From Verticiella alkaliphila (lineage in GTDB: Bacteria > Pseudomonadota > Gammaproteobacteria > Burkholderiales > Burkholderiaceae_B): a DNA stretch of 35,086 nucleotides. The notes beneath the pieces are model-generated. The model made no database searches, was not told the DNA's origin, and saw only the letters and a list, made by a program, of their open reading frames with translations. The stretch is taken from the NCBI RefSeq assembly GCF_018904615.1, contig NZ_JADCNH010000042.1, positions 1-35,086 of the forward strand. The letters run 5' to 3'. Both the position numbers and the translations under genes were made by a program. Positions 1 through 10,477 of the stretch are shown here, piece after piece. Each line of letters starts with the position of its first letter. Position 1 is the first letter of the stretch.

Positions 1-263
1 GCGGCGACCTTCTTGACCGCAGCCTTCTTGGCCGGCGCCTTCTTGGCGGCAACCTTCTTCACGGCGGCTTTCTTGGCCGGCGCCTTCTTGGCGGCGGCGA
101 CGGTCTTGGTCGCGGCCTTTTTGGCGGCAACCTTCTTCACAGCCACGGCCTTCTTGGCAGGGGCGGCGGCTTTCTTGACGGCGGCTTTCTTGGCCGGCGC
201 CGACTTCGCTACGGCTTTCTTGGCCGCGGCTTTCTTGGCGGGGGCTTTCTTGGCTGTTGCCAT
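1..263 (-). CDS. Histone H1-like DNA-binding protein, 3' part missing
   Basis: The reading frame opens with ATG at 263, behind a good ribosome binding site (GGAG about 7 bases upstream), and runs off the left edge, so the C-terminus is not seen. The 87 visible residues are almost only Ala, Lys, Val, Pro and Thr, in repeated [15 protein letters not shown] units. This is the composition of bacterial histone H1-like proteins (the BpH1 and AlgP C-terminal type), which bind DNA through Lys-rich tails and affect nucleoid structure. There is no globular domain before the repeats. The function is inferred from composition only, and this repeat type often varies in length between strains. It lies 225 bases downstream of nrdB with its own ribosome site. 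Small hairpins lie in the gap, for example CGGGCAA/TTGCCCG at 301-316. Confidence 0.85.
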   Translation of the reverse strand, partial: MATAKKAPAKKAAAKKAVAKSAPAKKAAVKKAAAPAKKAVAVKKVAAKKAATKTVAAAKKAPAKKAAVKKVAAKKAPAKKAAVKKVA

Positions 264-406
264 GGTTTACTCCTAGAGTCAGGGCCCATAACACACCCGC
301 CGGGCAAGGTTGCCCGCCGGGCCCATCCATCGCGCGAGCAATGGATGCACTACAGCCATCTGAGATGGCCCGCACCGCAGGGTGTGAGCCATATCAGATG
401 GCACCA

Positions 407-440
407 CGCACCCGACCGGCCTCGCGGCCTGTCGGGTGCG
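407..440. terminator. Hairpin downstream of nrdB
   Basis: This is a 15-bp stem (407-421 with 426-440) with one mismatch and a 4-base loop, about 50 bases beyond the nrdB stop. The stem is very stable, but no clean T-run follows on the minus strand. It may act as a weak or factor-assisted terminator, or as 3' end protection for the nrdAB message. Confidence 0.5.
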
Positions 441-488
441 TGTTTACCAATGTGTCATCGCGCCTGACTGCAGGGCATGGCCGGGATA

Positions 489-1637
489 TCAGTCCCAACT
501 CAGCGCACCGCCCGTCTGGTACTCGATGACACGGGTTTCAAAGAAATTGCGCTCCTTCTTGATGTCGATCATCTCGGCCATCCAGGGGAACGGGTTCTCC
601 TCGTTGGCGAACAGCGGCTCGATGCCGATCTGCTGACAACGCCGATTGGCGATGAAGCGCAGATAGGATTTGAACATCGGCGCGTTCAGGCCGAGCACGC
701 CGCGAGGCATGGTGTCCTCGGCGTACGCATATTCCAGTTCGACCGCTTCGCGGAACAGCTCGCGGATCTCTTCGCGGAAAGCCGGCGTCCAGAGATGCGG
801 GTTCTCGAGCTTGATGGTGTTGATGAGGTCGATGCCGAAATTGCAGTGCATGGATTCATCGCGAAGGATGTACATGTACTGTTCGGCCGCACCCGTCATC
901 TTGTTCTGACGACCCAAGGCCAGGATCTGCGTGAAGCCCACGTAAAAGAAAAGGCCTTCCATCAGGCATGCGAAGACGATCAGCGACTTCAACAGCGTCT
1001 GGTCGGCTTCGGGCGTGCCCGTCTTGAAGTTCGGATCGGCGATGGCATCGATGAACGGGATGAGGAACTCGTCCTTCGCGCGGATCGAGGGAACCTCGTT
1101 GTACGCGTTGAAGATCTCGGCCTCGTCCAGATCCAGACTCTCGACGATGTACTGGTAGGCGTGCGTGTGGATGGCTTCCTCGAAGGCCTGGCGCAGCAGG
1201 AACTGGCGGCATTCAGGGGCCGTGATGTGCCGGTAGGTACCGAGCACGATGTTGTTCGCCGCGAGCGAATCGGCCGTGACGAAGAAACCCAGGTTGCGCT
1301 TGATGATGCGACGCTCGTCGTCCGTCAGGCCATTCGGGTTCTTCCACAGCGCGATGTCGCGCGACATGTTGATTTCCTGCGGCATCCAGTGATTGGCGCA
1401 GGTGGCCAGGTACTTTTCCCAGGCCCACTTGTACTTGAACGGAACGAGCTGATTAACGTCGGTCTCGCCGTTGATGATGCGCTTGTCGGCCATGCGCACG
1501 CGCGCCGCCGTTGCCGGCGCCGCGGCGCGCTCGCCGGGCTGGGCCACGTCGCCATCGAGGGCGCCCGTGGCAGACCGCACGCCCTCAGGGCGTTGTGCGG
1601 TCGTGTGGGTCGGGGTGTCTTCTTCCCAATTGAGCAT
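489..1637 (-). CDS. nrdB: Ribonucleoside-diphosphate reductase class Ia, beta subunit
   Basis: NrdB is the small subunit of aerobic ribonucleotide reductase. It holds the di-iron centre and tyrosyl radical that start reduction of ribonucleotides in NrdA. The ATG at 1637 is chosen because GAGGA lies 6-7 bases upstream; a longer frame continues to 1670 without better support. The protein is 382 aa. Expected iron ligands are visible: D123, E154, H157, E227, E261 and H264. The radical tyrosine is Y161, spaced from E154 and H157 exactly as Y122 is from E115 and H118 in E. coli. The first 45 or so residues are a low-complexity extension. The C-terminal tail, which docks on NrdA, is present. The gene starts 14 bases after the nrdA stop, so the two form an operon. 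Confidence 0.97.
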   Translation of the reverse strand: MLNWEEDTPTHTTAQRPEGVRSATGALDGDVAQPGERAAAPATAARVRMADKRIINGETDVNQLVPFKYKWAWEKYLATCANHWMPQEINMSRDIALWKNPNGLTDDERRIIKRNLGFFVTADSLAANNIVLGTYRHITAPECRQFLLRQAFEEAIHTHAYQYIVESLDLDEAEIFNAYNEVPSIRAKDEFLIPFIDAIADPNFKTGTPEADQTLLKSLIVFACLMEGLFFYVGFTQILALGRQNKMTGAAEQYMYILRDESMHCNFGIDLINTIKLENPHLWTPAFREEIRELFREAVELEYAYAEDTMPRGVLGLNAPMFKSYLRFIANRRCQQIGIEPLFANEENPFPWMAEMIDIKKERNFFETRVIEYQTGGALSWD

Positions 1638-1651
1638 GTCGGTCCTCGGGT

Positions 1652-4558
<2,907 letters not shown>

Positions 4559-4586
4559 GGGGGCTCCAGGAAGTGAACAAGCCACT

Positions 4587-4602
4587 ACGCTATCGGTAGT
4601 GG
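4587..4602. promoter_or_regulatory. NrdR box, downstream copy
   Basis: ACGCTATCGGTAGTGG matches 11 of 16 positions of the palindrome ACACTATATATAGTGT that I use as the NrdR consensus. It lies just past the predicted transcription start of nrdA. Its centre is 32 bp from the second box, the three-helical-turn spacing usual for paired NrdR sites. It also overlaps a wider dyad (GCCACTAC...GTAGTGGC, 4581-4603). Confidence 0.65.
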
Positions 4603-4618
4603 CTTGCCGTGTATTCAG

Positions 4619-4634
4619 CCACTAATTGTAGTGT
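4619..4634. promoter_or_regulatory. NrdR box overlapping the nrdA -10
   Basis: CCACTAATTGTAGTGT matches 12 of 16 positions of the same NrdR palindrome. It covers the -10 hexamer of the nrdA promoter, so a bound NrdR repressor would block RNA polymerase. The nrdR gene itself is not in the window. Confidence 0.7.
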
Positions 4635-4653
4635 CGCAAGTGGTTGTCGGCAA
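4625..4653 (-). promoter_or_regulatory. nrdAB promoter
   Basis: Reading the minus strand, -35 TTGCCG (4648-4653), a 17-bp spacer and -10 TACAAT (4625-4630) form a good sigma-70 promoter. The predicted start is near 4618, leaving a leader of about 60 bases before the nrdA ATG. The rest of the gap up to the PP0621-family stop holds only a weak hairpin at 4754-4774 (GGCGCTGG/CCAGCGCC), which may end the upstream transcript. Confidence 0.7.
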
Positions 4654-4854
4654 GCCGGAAAAGGTGTCAGCGAATGTTGCTGAGCCCGCTTTCAGCAGGC
4701 GAAATCGGCTAGTCAAATCCGGCAGAATCCCCCGCAATGCGTCCCATCAGGAAGGCGCTGGATACCCCAGCGCCCCATGGCGCACGGCATTCGCACCGCC
4801 ATCCGACGACGAGGCGGGGGCGCGATGATACCTGCGATTGCGAAGGTCTGCAGA

Positions 4855-5109
4855 TCAGGGGGAAATGCGCGCGCCGGCCTTGGCGTGTTCCTGCGAACAC
4901 CAGGTTCGTCCATCGCGATGGATGGCATCGGACGACGGCAGGTGCAGGCCGCAGTGCGCGCACTGCACCATGGACTGCATGCGCTTGGGCACCGGCCGAC
5001 GGGGTGTGGCGCGGGCGCGACGATGGCGTGCGGCAGAGTGGCGCGCGAGCAGGCGCATCACGATCAGGGCGACCAGGATGATCCCGGCCCAGAACAGCAG
5101 TTTGCTCAT
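4855..5109 (-). CDS. PP0621 family protein (small membrane-anchored CxxC protein)
   Basis: The product is 84 aa. One N-terminal membrane segment (about residues 4-22) is followed by an Arg-rich linker. A C-terminal motif, CAHCGLHLP then WCSQEHA, has the look of a small zinc-binding knuckle (C-x2-C...C-x2-E-H). I recognise this as the PP0621 family, common in beta- and gammaproteobacteria and of unknown function. The start codon overlaps the stop of the ypjD-like gene by 4 bases (ATGA), so the two are translationally coupled. A membrane or cytochrome-biogenesis link is suggested only by that coupling. Confidence 0.8.
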   Translation of the reverse strand: MSKLLFWAGIILVALIVMRLLARHSAARHRRARATPRRPVPKRMQSMVQCAHCGLHLPSSDAIHRDGRTWCSQEHAKAGARISP

Positions 5110-5945
5110 CGTTGCAGGAGAAGTTCGATGACGAAGCGGCTGCCGGCGTAGGCAAGCAGCAGCAGGACGAGACCCGCCAGGGTATAGCGTACCGCGACTC
5201 GGCCGCGCCAGCCACGCAACCAGCGACCGAGCAGCAGGACACCGAAGGTGGCCCAGGACAACAACGTGAACACGGTCTTGTGATCGAACGGCAGCCAGGG
5301 GCCATCGAGCGCGCGCGACATCGCGCTGCCTGTGACGACCGCCAGGCTGAGCAGCACGAAGCCCATGGCGATCAACCGGAACAGCACCTGTTCCAGGACG
5401 AGCAACGGCGGGATGGCGTCAAACAGACGCGACCACGCGGGCGACATGCCGGCATGATCGGCGGAGGGCTGGGGACGATGCAGCCGGCGATCCGCCGAGG
5501 CCATGAGCAGCGCGTGCAGTGCGGCGATGGTCATGAACGCATAGGCGGCGAGCGACATGATGAGGTGCACGGGCAGCCAGGCGTTGCCCGCGTGCGGGAT
5601 GACCATCGGCGCGGGCAGCACGATCGGCATCAGGGCGGCCAGGGCGGCGAGCGGCAGGAGCAGCAGCCGTACCCCGTCCACGCGTATGATGAGGCTCTCG
5701 AGCCAGAAGACCAGCATGCCGAGCCAGAACGTGGCCGACAGCGCCACGCCCAGCCCCAGGCGCAGCTGATGCGCGCCCAGCATGGCCTGGTACAAGGCCA
5801 CGCCATGCACCAGCAGCACCAGGGCGAGACCCAACCGTTCGGGGGTGGTGGCCACGCCATCTGCATGACCCGACAGCGCGCGCCAAGGCCGCCAGGCGAG
5901 CGCCGCATATCCCAGGGCGGCCAGTGTGTGCAATACAATTCCCAT
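5106..5945 (-). CDS. ypjD: CcsA/YpjD-type cytochrome c assembly family membrane protein
   Basis: This is an integral membrane protein of about 279 aa with around eight hydrophobic segments, resembling the CcsA/HemX/YpjD family related to haem-handling cytochrome c assembly factors. The classical Trp-rich haem motif of true CcsA is not obvious. It is therefore better described as YpjD-like, of unproven function. The gene is divergent from ffh, the same neighbourhood as in E. coli, which supports the assignment. The start is uncertain: ATG 5945 fits the family N-terminus (MGIVLHTLAALGYAALA), while in-frame ATGs at 5966 and 5972 also exist. No strong ribosome site decides. Only 29 bases separate its start from that of ffh, so each promoter must lie inside the other gene. 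Confidence 0.85.
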   Translation of the reverse strand: MGIVLHTLAALGYAALAWRPWRALSGHADGVATTPERLGLALVLLVHGVALYQAMLGAHQLRLGLGVALSATFWLGMLVFWLESLIIRVDGVRLLLLPLAALAALMPIVLPAPMVIPHAGNAWLPVHLIMSLAAYAFMTIAALHALLMASADRRLHRPQPSADHAGMSPAWSRLFDAIPPLLVLEQVLFRLIAMGFVLLSLAVVTGSAMSRALDGPWLPFDHKTVFTLLSWATFGVLLLGRWLRGWRGRVAVRYTLAGLVLLLLAYAGSRFVIELLLQR

Positions 5946-5974
5946 AACCGTCCCAGTGTAAGTCATTCCCATTC

Positions 5975-7399
5975 ATGCTAGATAATCTCACCAATCGCCT
6001 GTCGCGCGTGGTCAAGACGCTGCGCGGCGAGGCGCGGCTGACCGAATCCAACACCCAGGAGATCCTGCGCGAAGTGCGCATGGCCCTGCTCGAGGCCGAC
6101 GTCTCCCTGCCCGTGGTGCGTGCGTTCGTGGCGCGGGTCAAGGAAAAGGCCCTGGGCGAGGAAGTCGTCGGCAGCCTGACGCCGGGCCAGGCGTTCGTGG
6201 GTGTGGTCAATAAAGAGCTCACCACCCTCATGGGCGGAGACCTCGGGCCGCACGCGAGCGAATTGTCCCTGGCGCAGCAGCCGCCGGCCATCATCCTCAT
6301 GGCCGGCCTGCAGGGCGCGGGCAAGACGACCACCACGGGCAAGCTCGCCCGCTGGTTGCACGAAGGACAGCATACCCACGACGGGCGCAAGACGGGCAAG
6401 AAGAAAGTGCTCGTCGTGAGCGCGGACGTCTACCGTCCCGCCGCCATCGAGCAGTTGAAGACCGTCGCCGCGCAGGCCGGGGTGGATTTCCTGCCCTCCG
6501 ACACCAGCCAGACGCCGGAAGTCATCGCACGCAATGCCGTGGACCACGCGCGGCGCTATCACTATGACGTGCTGCTGGTGGATACGGCAGGCCGTCTGGG
6601 CGTGGACGAGGCGATGATGCGCGAGATCAGCGCGTTGCACGCCCTCCTGAAACCCATTGAGACGCTCTTCGTCGTCGACGCCATGCAGGGCCAGGATGCG
6701 GTGAACGTCGCCAAGGCTTTCAACGATGCCTTGCCGCTTACCGGCGTGGTGCTCACCAAGCTCGACGGCGATTCGCGCGGTGGTGCGGCGTTGTCCGTGC
6801 GTGAAGTCACGGGCAAGCCGCTCAAGTTCGTCGGCGTCTCCGAAAAGCTCACGGGCCTGGAGCCCTTCCACCCGGAGCGCATGGCGCAGCGCATCCTTGG
6901 CATGGGCGACATCGTCTCGCTCGTCGAGCAGGCGCAGCAGGCCATCGATCACGGCGAAGCGCAGAAGCTCGCCGCCAAGCTCAAGTCGGGCACGCGCTTC
7001 GATCTCAACGATTTTCGCGACCAGCTCGCGCAGGTGTCCAAGCTGGGCGACATGGGCTCGCTGATGGAGAAGCTGCCCTCGCAATTCGCCCAGGCGGCGG
7101 GTCAGTTGAAGAGTGGGCAGGCCGATCAGCAGATGAAGCGCATGCGCGGCATCCTGGATTCCATGACGCCAGGCGAGCGCGCCAAGCCCGAACTCATCAA
7201 GGCCTCGCGCAAGCGCCGCATTGCCGTGGGCTCGGGCGTGCCGGTGCAGGAGGTGAACAAGGTGCTCGCGCAGTTCGACCAGATGCAGGGCATGATGAAG
7301 CAGATGAAGAAGGGCGGCATGGCCAAGATGATGCGCGCCATGGGGGGCATGAAGGGCCTCGGCGGGTTGAAGCTGCCGGGCGGCTTCAAGATGAAGTAA
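5975..7399 (+). CDS. ffh: Signal recognition particle protein Ffh
   Basis: Ffh is the GTPase of the bacterial signal recognition particle. With 4.5S RNA it binds signal sequences on ribosomes and delivers them to FtsY at the inner membrane. The protein is 474 aa. The N domain is about residues 1-85. The G domain carries the P-loop LQGAGKTTTTGK (about 112-123), DTAGR (203-207) and TKLDGD (261-266). The C-terminal M domain is Met-rich (KRMRGILDSMTPGE... to MMKQMKKGGMAKMMRAM), as needed for signal-peptide and RNA binding. Start ATG 5975 matches the family N-terminus (MLDNLTNRLSRVVKTLRGEARLTE), although no Shine-Dalgarno is clear. A TACAAT at 5934-5939, inside the divergent gene, could be its -10. 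A strong terminator follows. Confidence 0.98.
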   Translation: MLDNLTNRLSRVVKTLRGEARLTESNTQEILREVRMALLEADVSLPVVRAFVARVKEKALGEEVVGSLTPGQAFVGVVNKELTTLMGGDLGPHASELSLAQQPPAIILMAGLQGAGKTTTTGKLARWLHEGQHTHDGRKTGKKKVLVVSADVYRPAAIEQLKTVAAQAGVDFLPSDTSQTPEVIARNAVDHARRYHYDVLLVDTAGRLGVDEAMMREISALHALLKPIETLFVVDAMQGQDAVNVAKAFNDALPLTGVVLTKLDGDSRGGAALSVREVTGKPLKFVGVSEKLTGLEPFHPERMAQRILGMGDIVSLVEQAQQAIDHGEAQKLAAKLKSGTRFDLNDFRDQLAQVSKLGDMGSLMEKLPSQFAQAAGQLKSGQADQQMKRMRGILDSMTPGERAKPELIKASRKRRIAVGSGVPVQEVNKVLAQFDQMQGMMKQMKKGGMAKMMRAMGGMKGLGGLKLPGGFKMK

Positions 7400-7402
7400 G
7401 CG

Positions 7403-7429
7403 AAGGCCGGCGTATTGCCGGCCTTTTTT
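7403..7429 (+). terminator. Rho-independent terminator of ffh
   Basis: A 9-bp stem (AAGGCCGGC 7403-7411 with GCCGGCCTT 7417-7425), a 5-base loop and a run of six T (7424-7429) lie 3 bases after the ffh stop. This is a textbook intrinsic terminator. Confidence 0.93.
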
Positions 7430-7434
7430 GTTTT

Positions 7435-7582
7435 GCCGCCGGGCCGCCCCAAGGCAAAAAGCGCCCCCTCGGGGGGCAGCGAGCCGAAGGCGAGCGTGGG
7501 GGCATTTTCCAGCCGCCGGGCCGCCCCAAGGCAAAAACGCGGCCCCCTCGGGGGGCAGCGAGCCGAAGGCGAGCGTGGGGGC
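7435..7582. repeat. Two tandem copies of a GC-rich intergenic repeat
   Basis: Two near-identical units lie at 7435-7503 and 7512-7582, 77 bp apart start to start. Each begins GCCGCCGGGCCGCCCCAAGG, contains a C5-T-C-G6 foldback (CCCCCTCGGGGGG), and ends CCGAAGGCGAGCGTGGGGGC. They differ mainly by a 2-base insertion in the middle. Similar elements are, to my knowledge, scattered between genes in Burkholderiales, so this is probably a dispersed extragenic repeat, doubled here. It fills the space between the ffh terminator and the next gene's ribosome site. Confidence 0.85.
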
Positions 7583-7609
7583 TTTTGAGCGGTTTACAAG
7601 GAGACACGC

Positions 7610-7984
7610 ATGACCCAGGTGACCTGGCTGTTGCTGGCCGCAGCATTCCTGCCCTTGTTGAGCGCCGTGGCGGCCAAGGCCGGCGGGGATCGCTTCGACA
7701 ACGAGACGCCGCGCACGTGGCTCTCGAAGCAGGAAGGCTGGCGTGCCCGCGCCAACGCGGCGCAGCAGAACGCGTTCGAGGCGCTGCCTTTCTTCTATGC
7801 GGCGGCGCTGTTCGCGCTGCACCAGGGCGCCGACCCGGGGCGGCTGGGCACGTTGATGGGGTTCTGGCTGCTGGCGCGCATCGCCTACCTCGGCTGCTAC
7901 ATCGCCGGCCGTGGCCTGCTGCGCTCGTTGGTGTGGGTGATCGCGCTGGCGCTGAACATCACGATCCTGTTCTCAGGCAACTGA
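7610..7984 (+). CDS. MAPEG family membrane protein
   Basis: The product is 124 aa with four membrane segments. The long hydrophilic first loop contains RARANAAQQNAFEALPFFYAAALFA, typical of the MAPEG superfamily (membrane-associated proteins in eicosanoid and glutathione metabolism). The bacterial members mostly have no known substrate, and some bind glutathione. The ATG at 7610 follows a strong AAGGAG site 7 bases upstream. The gene stands alone, between the doubled repeat and a long hairpin that separates it from the convergent RNA methyltransferase. Function beyond family membership cannot be read from the sequence. Confidence 0.9.
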   Translation: MTQVTWLLLAAAFLPLLSAVAAKAGGDRFDNETPRTWLSKQEGWRARANAAQQNAFEALPFFYAAALFALHQGADPGRLGTLMGFWLLARIAYLGCYIAGRGLLRSLVWVIALALNITILFSGN

Positions 7985-7996
7985 CACCGCGGATCT

Positions 7997-8049
7997 GAAT
8001 GCAAGAAGGCCCGGATCGGCAGATGCCAGCTCCGGGCCTTCTTGCATTC
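7997..8049. terminator. Bidirectional hairpin between convergent genes
   Basis: A perfect 19-bp inverted repeat (7997-8015 with 8031-8049) around a 15-base loop lies between the stops of the MAPEG gene and the convergent RNA methyltransferase. The stem begins GAATGCAAGAAGGCCCGGA. The AAGAAGG/CCTTCTT portion gives short pyrimidine tracts in both directions. Confidence 0.75.
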
Positions 8050-8085
8050 ACGGGTGCCGGCAGCAGGGCTGCCGACGTCCCGCCA

Positions 8086-9952
8086 CTACAGCTTCTGACG
8101 GTAGCTGCCGCCCACGATCTCGAAGGCGAAGAGCCGGCATTCCAGTGCGCCGTTGTACAGCGGCGTGCGGCGTTGCGCATTCAGGCGCAAAAGCCCCGGC
8201 AGACCGCGGTCCGTCGTGATGACGTGCACCTGCCAGCCGTCGAAGTGCGCCTTGAGGCTGCTCGCCCACTCGCTCCACAAGCCATCCTCGTCCGTCTCCA
8301 GACGCTCGCCATAGGGCGGGTTGGTGACGATCCACCCAGGCACGTCCGAGGGCGGCCGCACGTCGCGCGCATGCGCCACGGAGAACTGGATCGTGTCCGG
8401 CCCCAGACGCGCACGCTCGGCGTTCTGGCGCGCGGCATCGATGGCCCGCGGATCGATGTCGCTGCCCACGAGCGGGACTTCGATTTTCGTGCGGATCTGC
8501 CGTTGGGCATCGGCCTTCAGGCTGTGCCAGACACGTTCGTCGTGATTGCGCAGACGCTCGAAGCTGAAGGGACGCGACATGCCGGGTGGCACGCCCAGGG
8601 CGATGAAGGCCGCCTCGATCAGGATCGTGCCGCTGCCGCAGAAGGGGTCGACCAGCGGGGTGTCGCCCTTCCAGCCGGACAGGGCCAGCAGACCCGCCGC
8701 CAGGTTCTCGCGCAGCGGCGCCTCGCCCTTGTCGAAACGCCAGCCGCGCTTGAAGAGCGACTCGCCGGACGTGTCCAGATACAGCGTGGCCGTGGTCTCG
8801 TCCAGAAAGACATGCACGCGCGCATCGGGGCGCACGGTGTCGATGTCCGGACGCTCGCCTTCGCGGTCGCGCAGGCGATCGCAGATGCCGTCCTTGGCGC
8901 GCAGGTTGCAGTACTGCAGGCTCTGCATCGGGCTGCGGATGGCCGAGGTGTCCACACGCAGTGTCTGCTCCGCGCCGAACCAGCGCTCCCACGGCGTGTC
9001 ATAGGCCAGGCGCAGCAGATCGTCCTCGGTCTCGATGGGCCCGTGGGCTACCTGCACCAGGATGCGCGTGGCCAGGCGGCTGTGCAGGTTGGCGCGCATG
9101 ACGTCGAGCCAGCTTGCGCGGAACCGCACGCCCGAGCGGCCCGGCTGGACGTCCGTCAAGCCGAGTTGCGTGAGCTCGTCGGCAAGCGCGGCTTCCAGCC
9201 CTTGCGGGCACGGCGCGAACACGGGGTAGATGTCGGCCGGCGTGGTCGCATGACGCGGCGTGGGCCGCTCGCCCGGGGCATCGTCTCGCGGCGCGCGGGG
9301 GCGGAAGCCGCCCTCCGAACGCGGGCTGCGAGGGCCGCGGTCGTTGTCGTCGCGGGGGCCACGATTGAAGGGGCGGTTGTCGTCGCCACGCGGGCGGAAG
9401 CCGCCATCAGGACGCGGGCCGCGAGGGCCACGGTCGTTGTCATCGCGAGGCCCACGATTGAAGGGACGGTCGCCTTCGGGGCGCGGGCCGGAAGCCACCC
9501 TCGGGACGCGGGCCACGGGGAACACGGTCGTTCTCGTCGCGGGGACCACGATTGAACGGTCGGTCGCCTTCGGGGCGTGGACGGAAGCCACCCTCGCGAC
9601 GCGGGCCACGAGGACCACGATCGTTGTCATCGCGAGGACCGCGATTGAACGGTCGGTCGCCATCGGGGCGCGGGCGGAAGCCGCCTTCAGGACGCGGGCC
9701 GCGCGGGCCACGGTCGCCTTCGGGGCGAGGACGGAAGCCGCCTTCAGGGCGCGGGCCGCGAGCACCACGGTCGTTATCGTCACGCGGACCGCGGGATGCG
9801 TTTTTCTTGGGGGCGGCGTCCGGCGATGCGGCGCGATCGCGGGCTACGCGGTGGGCGCGGGCGCCGGTGCGCACGCTCTCGCGCGAGGGGTCGGCCTCGC
9901 GGGGCTTGCCCGGCTTGAGGGAGAGCGTCTTGCGCTCGGAATCATCAGCCAC
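8086..9952 (-). CDS. Class I SAM-dependent RNA methyltransferase (THUMP type) with RG-rich N-terminus; frameshifted
   Basis: The C-terminal two thirds resemble the N-terminal half of RlmL (YcbY), a 23S rRNA guanine-N2 methyltransferase. A THUMP-like region begins near composite residue 244 (IYPVFAPCPQGLEAALADEL). The SAM motif DPFCGSGTILIEAAF is near 436 and the catalytic NPPYGERL near 545. Translation starts at GTG 9952 (MADDSERKTLSLKPGKP), 13 bases after the hemJ-like stop. Residues 55-220 or so are an Arg/Gly/Pro-rich repeat. Inside it, an extra C at 9488-9489 (GGGCCGG where sibling repeats have GGGCGG) shifts the frame. As written, the first frame gives a 170-aa dead-end product ending at 9440, and the enzyme domain lies in another frame. 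With the base removed, the protein would be about 621 aa. This may be sequencing error, true decay or slippage. Confidence 0.85.
9295..9790 (-). repeat. In-gene repeat coding Arg/Gly-rich units
   Basis: About five imperfect units of roughly 93 bp encode a 31-residue pattern like GPRDDNDRGPRGPRPEGGF followed by RPRPEGDRPFNR. One unit is shortened to GDRGPRGPRPEGGFRPR. The charge pattern (RGPR, RGG-like, Asp-rich turns) suggests a disordered RNA-binding tail on the methyltransferase. Units are similar at the DNA level, so recombination and length change are likely. Confidence 0.85.
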
Positions 9953-9965
9953 GGATAGGCTCTAA

Positions 9966-10394
9966 TCAGAAAGGTTTGACGACCACGAGAATCGTGATGG
10001 CCAGGAGGAAGAGGACCGGGATCTCATTGAACCACCGGTAGAAGCGGGCGGAGCGGGTGTTGCGGCCCGCCTCGAACTTGCGCAGCAGCACACCACAGCC
10101 GTGGTGATAGCCGATGGTGAGCAGCACCAGGAAGAGCTTGGCGTGCATCCAGCCGCTGCCCGGGCTCATGCCGATGCGATAGACCATGAAGAGCCACAGG
10201 CCGAGGCCGACGGCCGGAAAGGCCAAGATGGTCATGAAGCGAAAGAGCCGGCGCGCCATGCCAAGGAGCATGTCGCGCGCACCCGGATCCGTCGTCTGCG
10301 CGAGGTTCACGAAGATGCGCGGCAGGTAGAAGAGCCCTGCGAACCAGGATGCGATGAAGACGATGTGCAGCGCTTTGATCCAGAGCATGAGCAT
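9966..10394 (-). CDS. HemJ/CopD-like membrane protein (putative protoporphyrinogen oxidase)
   Basis: The product is a four-helix membrane protein of 142 aa starting MLMLWIKALHIVFIASWFAGLFYLPRIFVN. This matches the HemJ (UPF0093) family, which oxidises protoporphyrinogen IX to protoporphyrin IX in many proteobacteria. Such genes are often labelled CopD family. The conserved His of KALH and the Leu-Pro-Arg of helix 1 are present, as is the later GWMHAKLFLVLLTIGYHHG segment. The start is chosen at ATG 10394 to match family length; ATGs at 10388 and 10430 are alternatives, and no strong ribosome site decides. It lies between proA and the RNA methyltransferase on the same strand. HemJ versus a generic CopD-like protein is not settled by sequence reading. 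Confidence 0.8.
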   Translation of the reverse strand: MLMLWIKALHIVFIASWFAGLFYLPRIFVNLAQTTDPGARDMLLGMARRLFRFMTILAFPAVGLGLWLFMVYRIGMSPGSGWMHAKLFLVLLTIGYHHGCGVLLRKFEAGRNTRSARFYRWFNEIPVLFLLAITILVVVKPF

Positions 10395-10477
10395 GAGGCG
10401 TCCGGCAACGTGAAGGACAAAAGGAATCATCCGCGCGGGCGTGGCCCACGCGGTGCGGATACTGCGGTACCAGGCAG

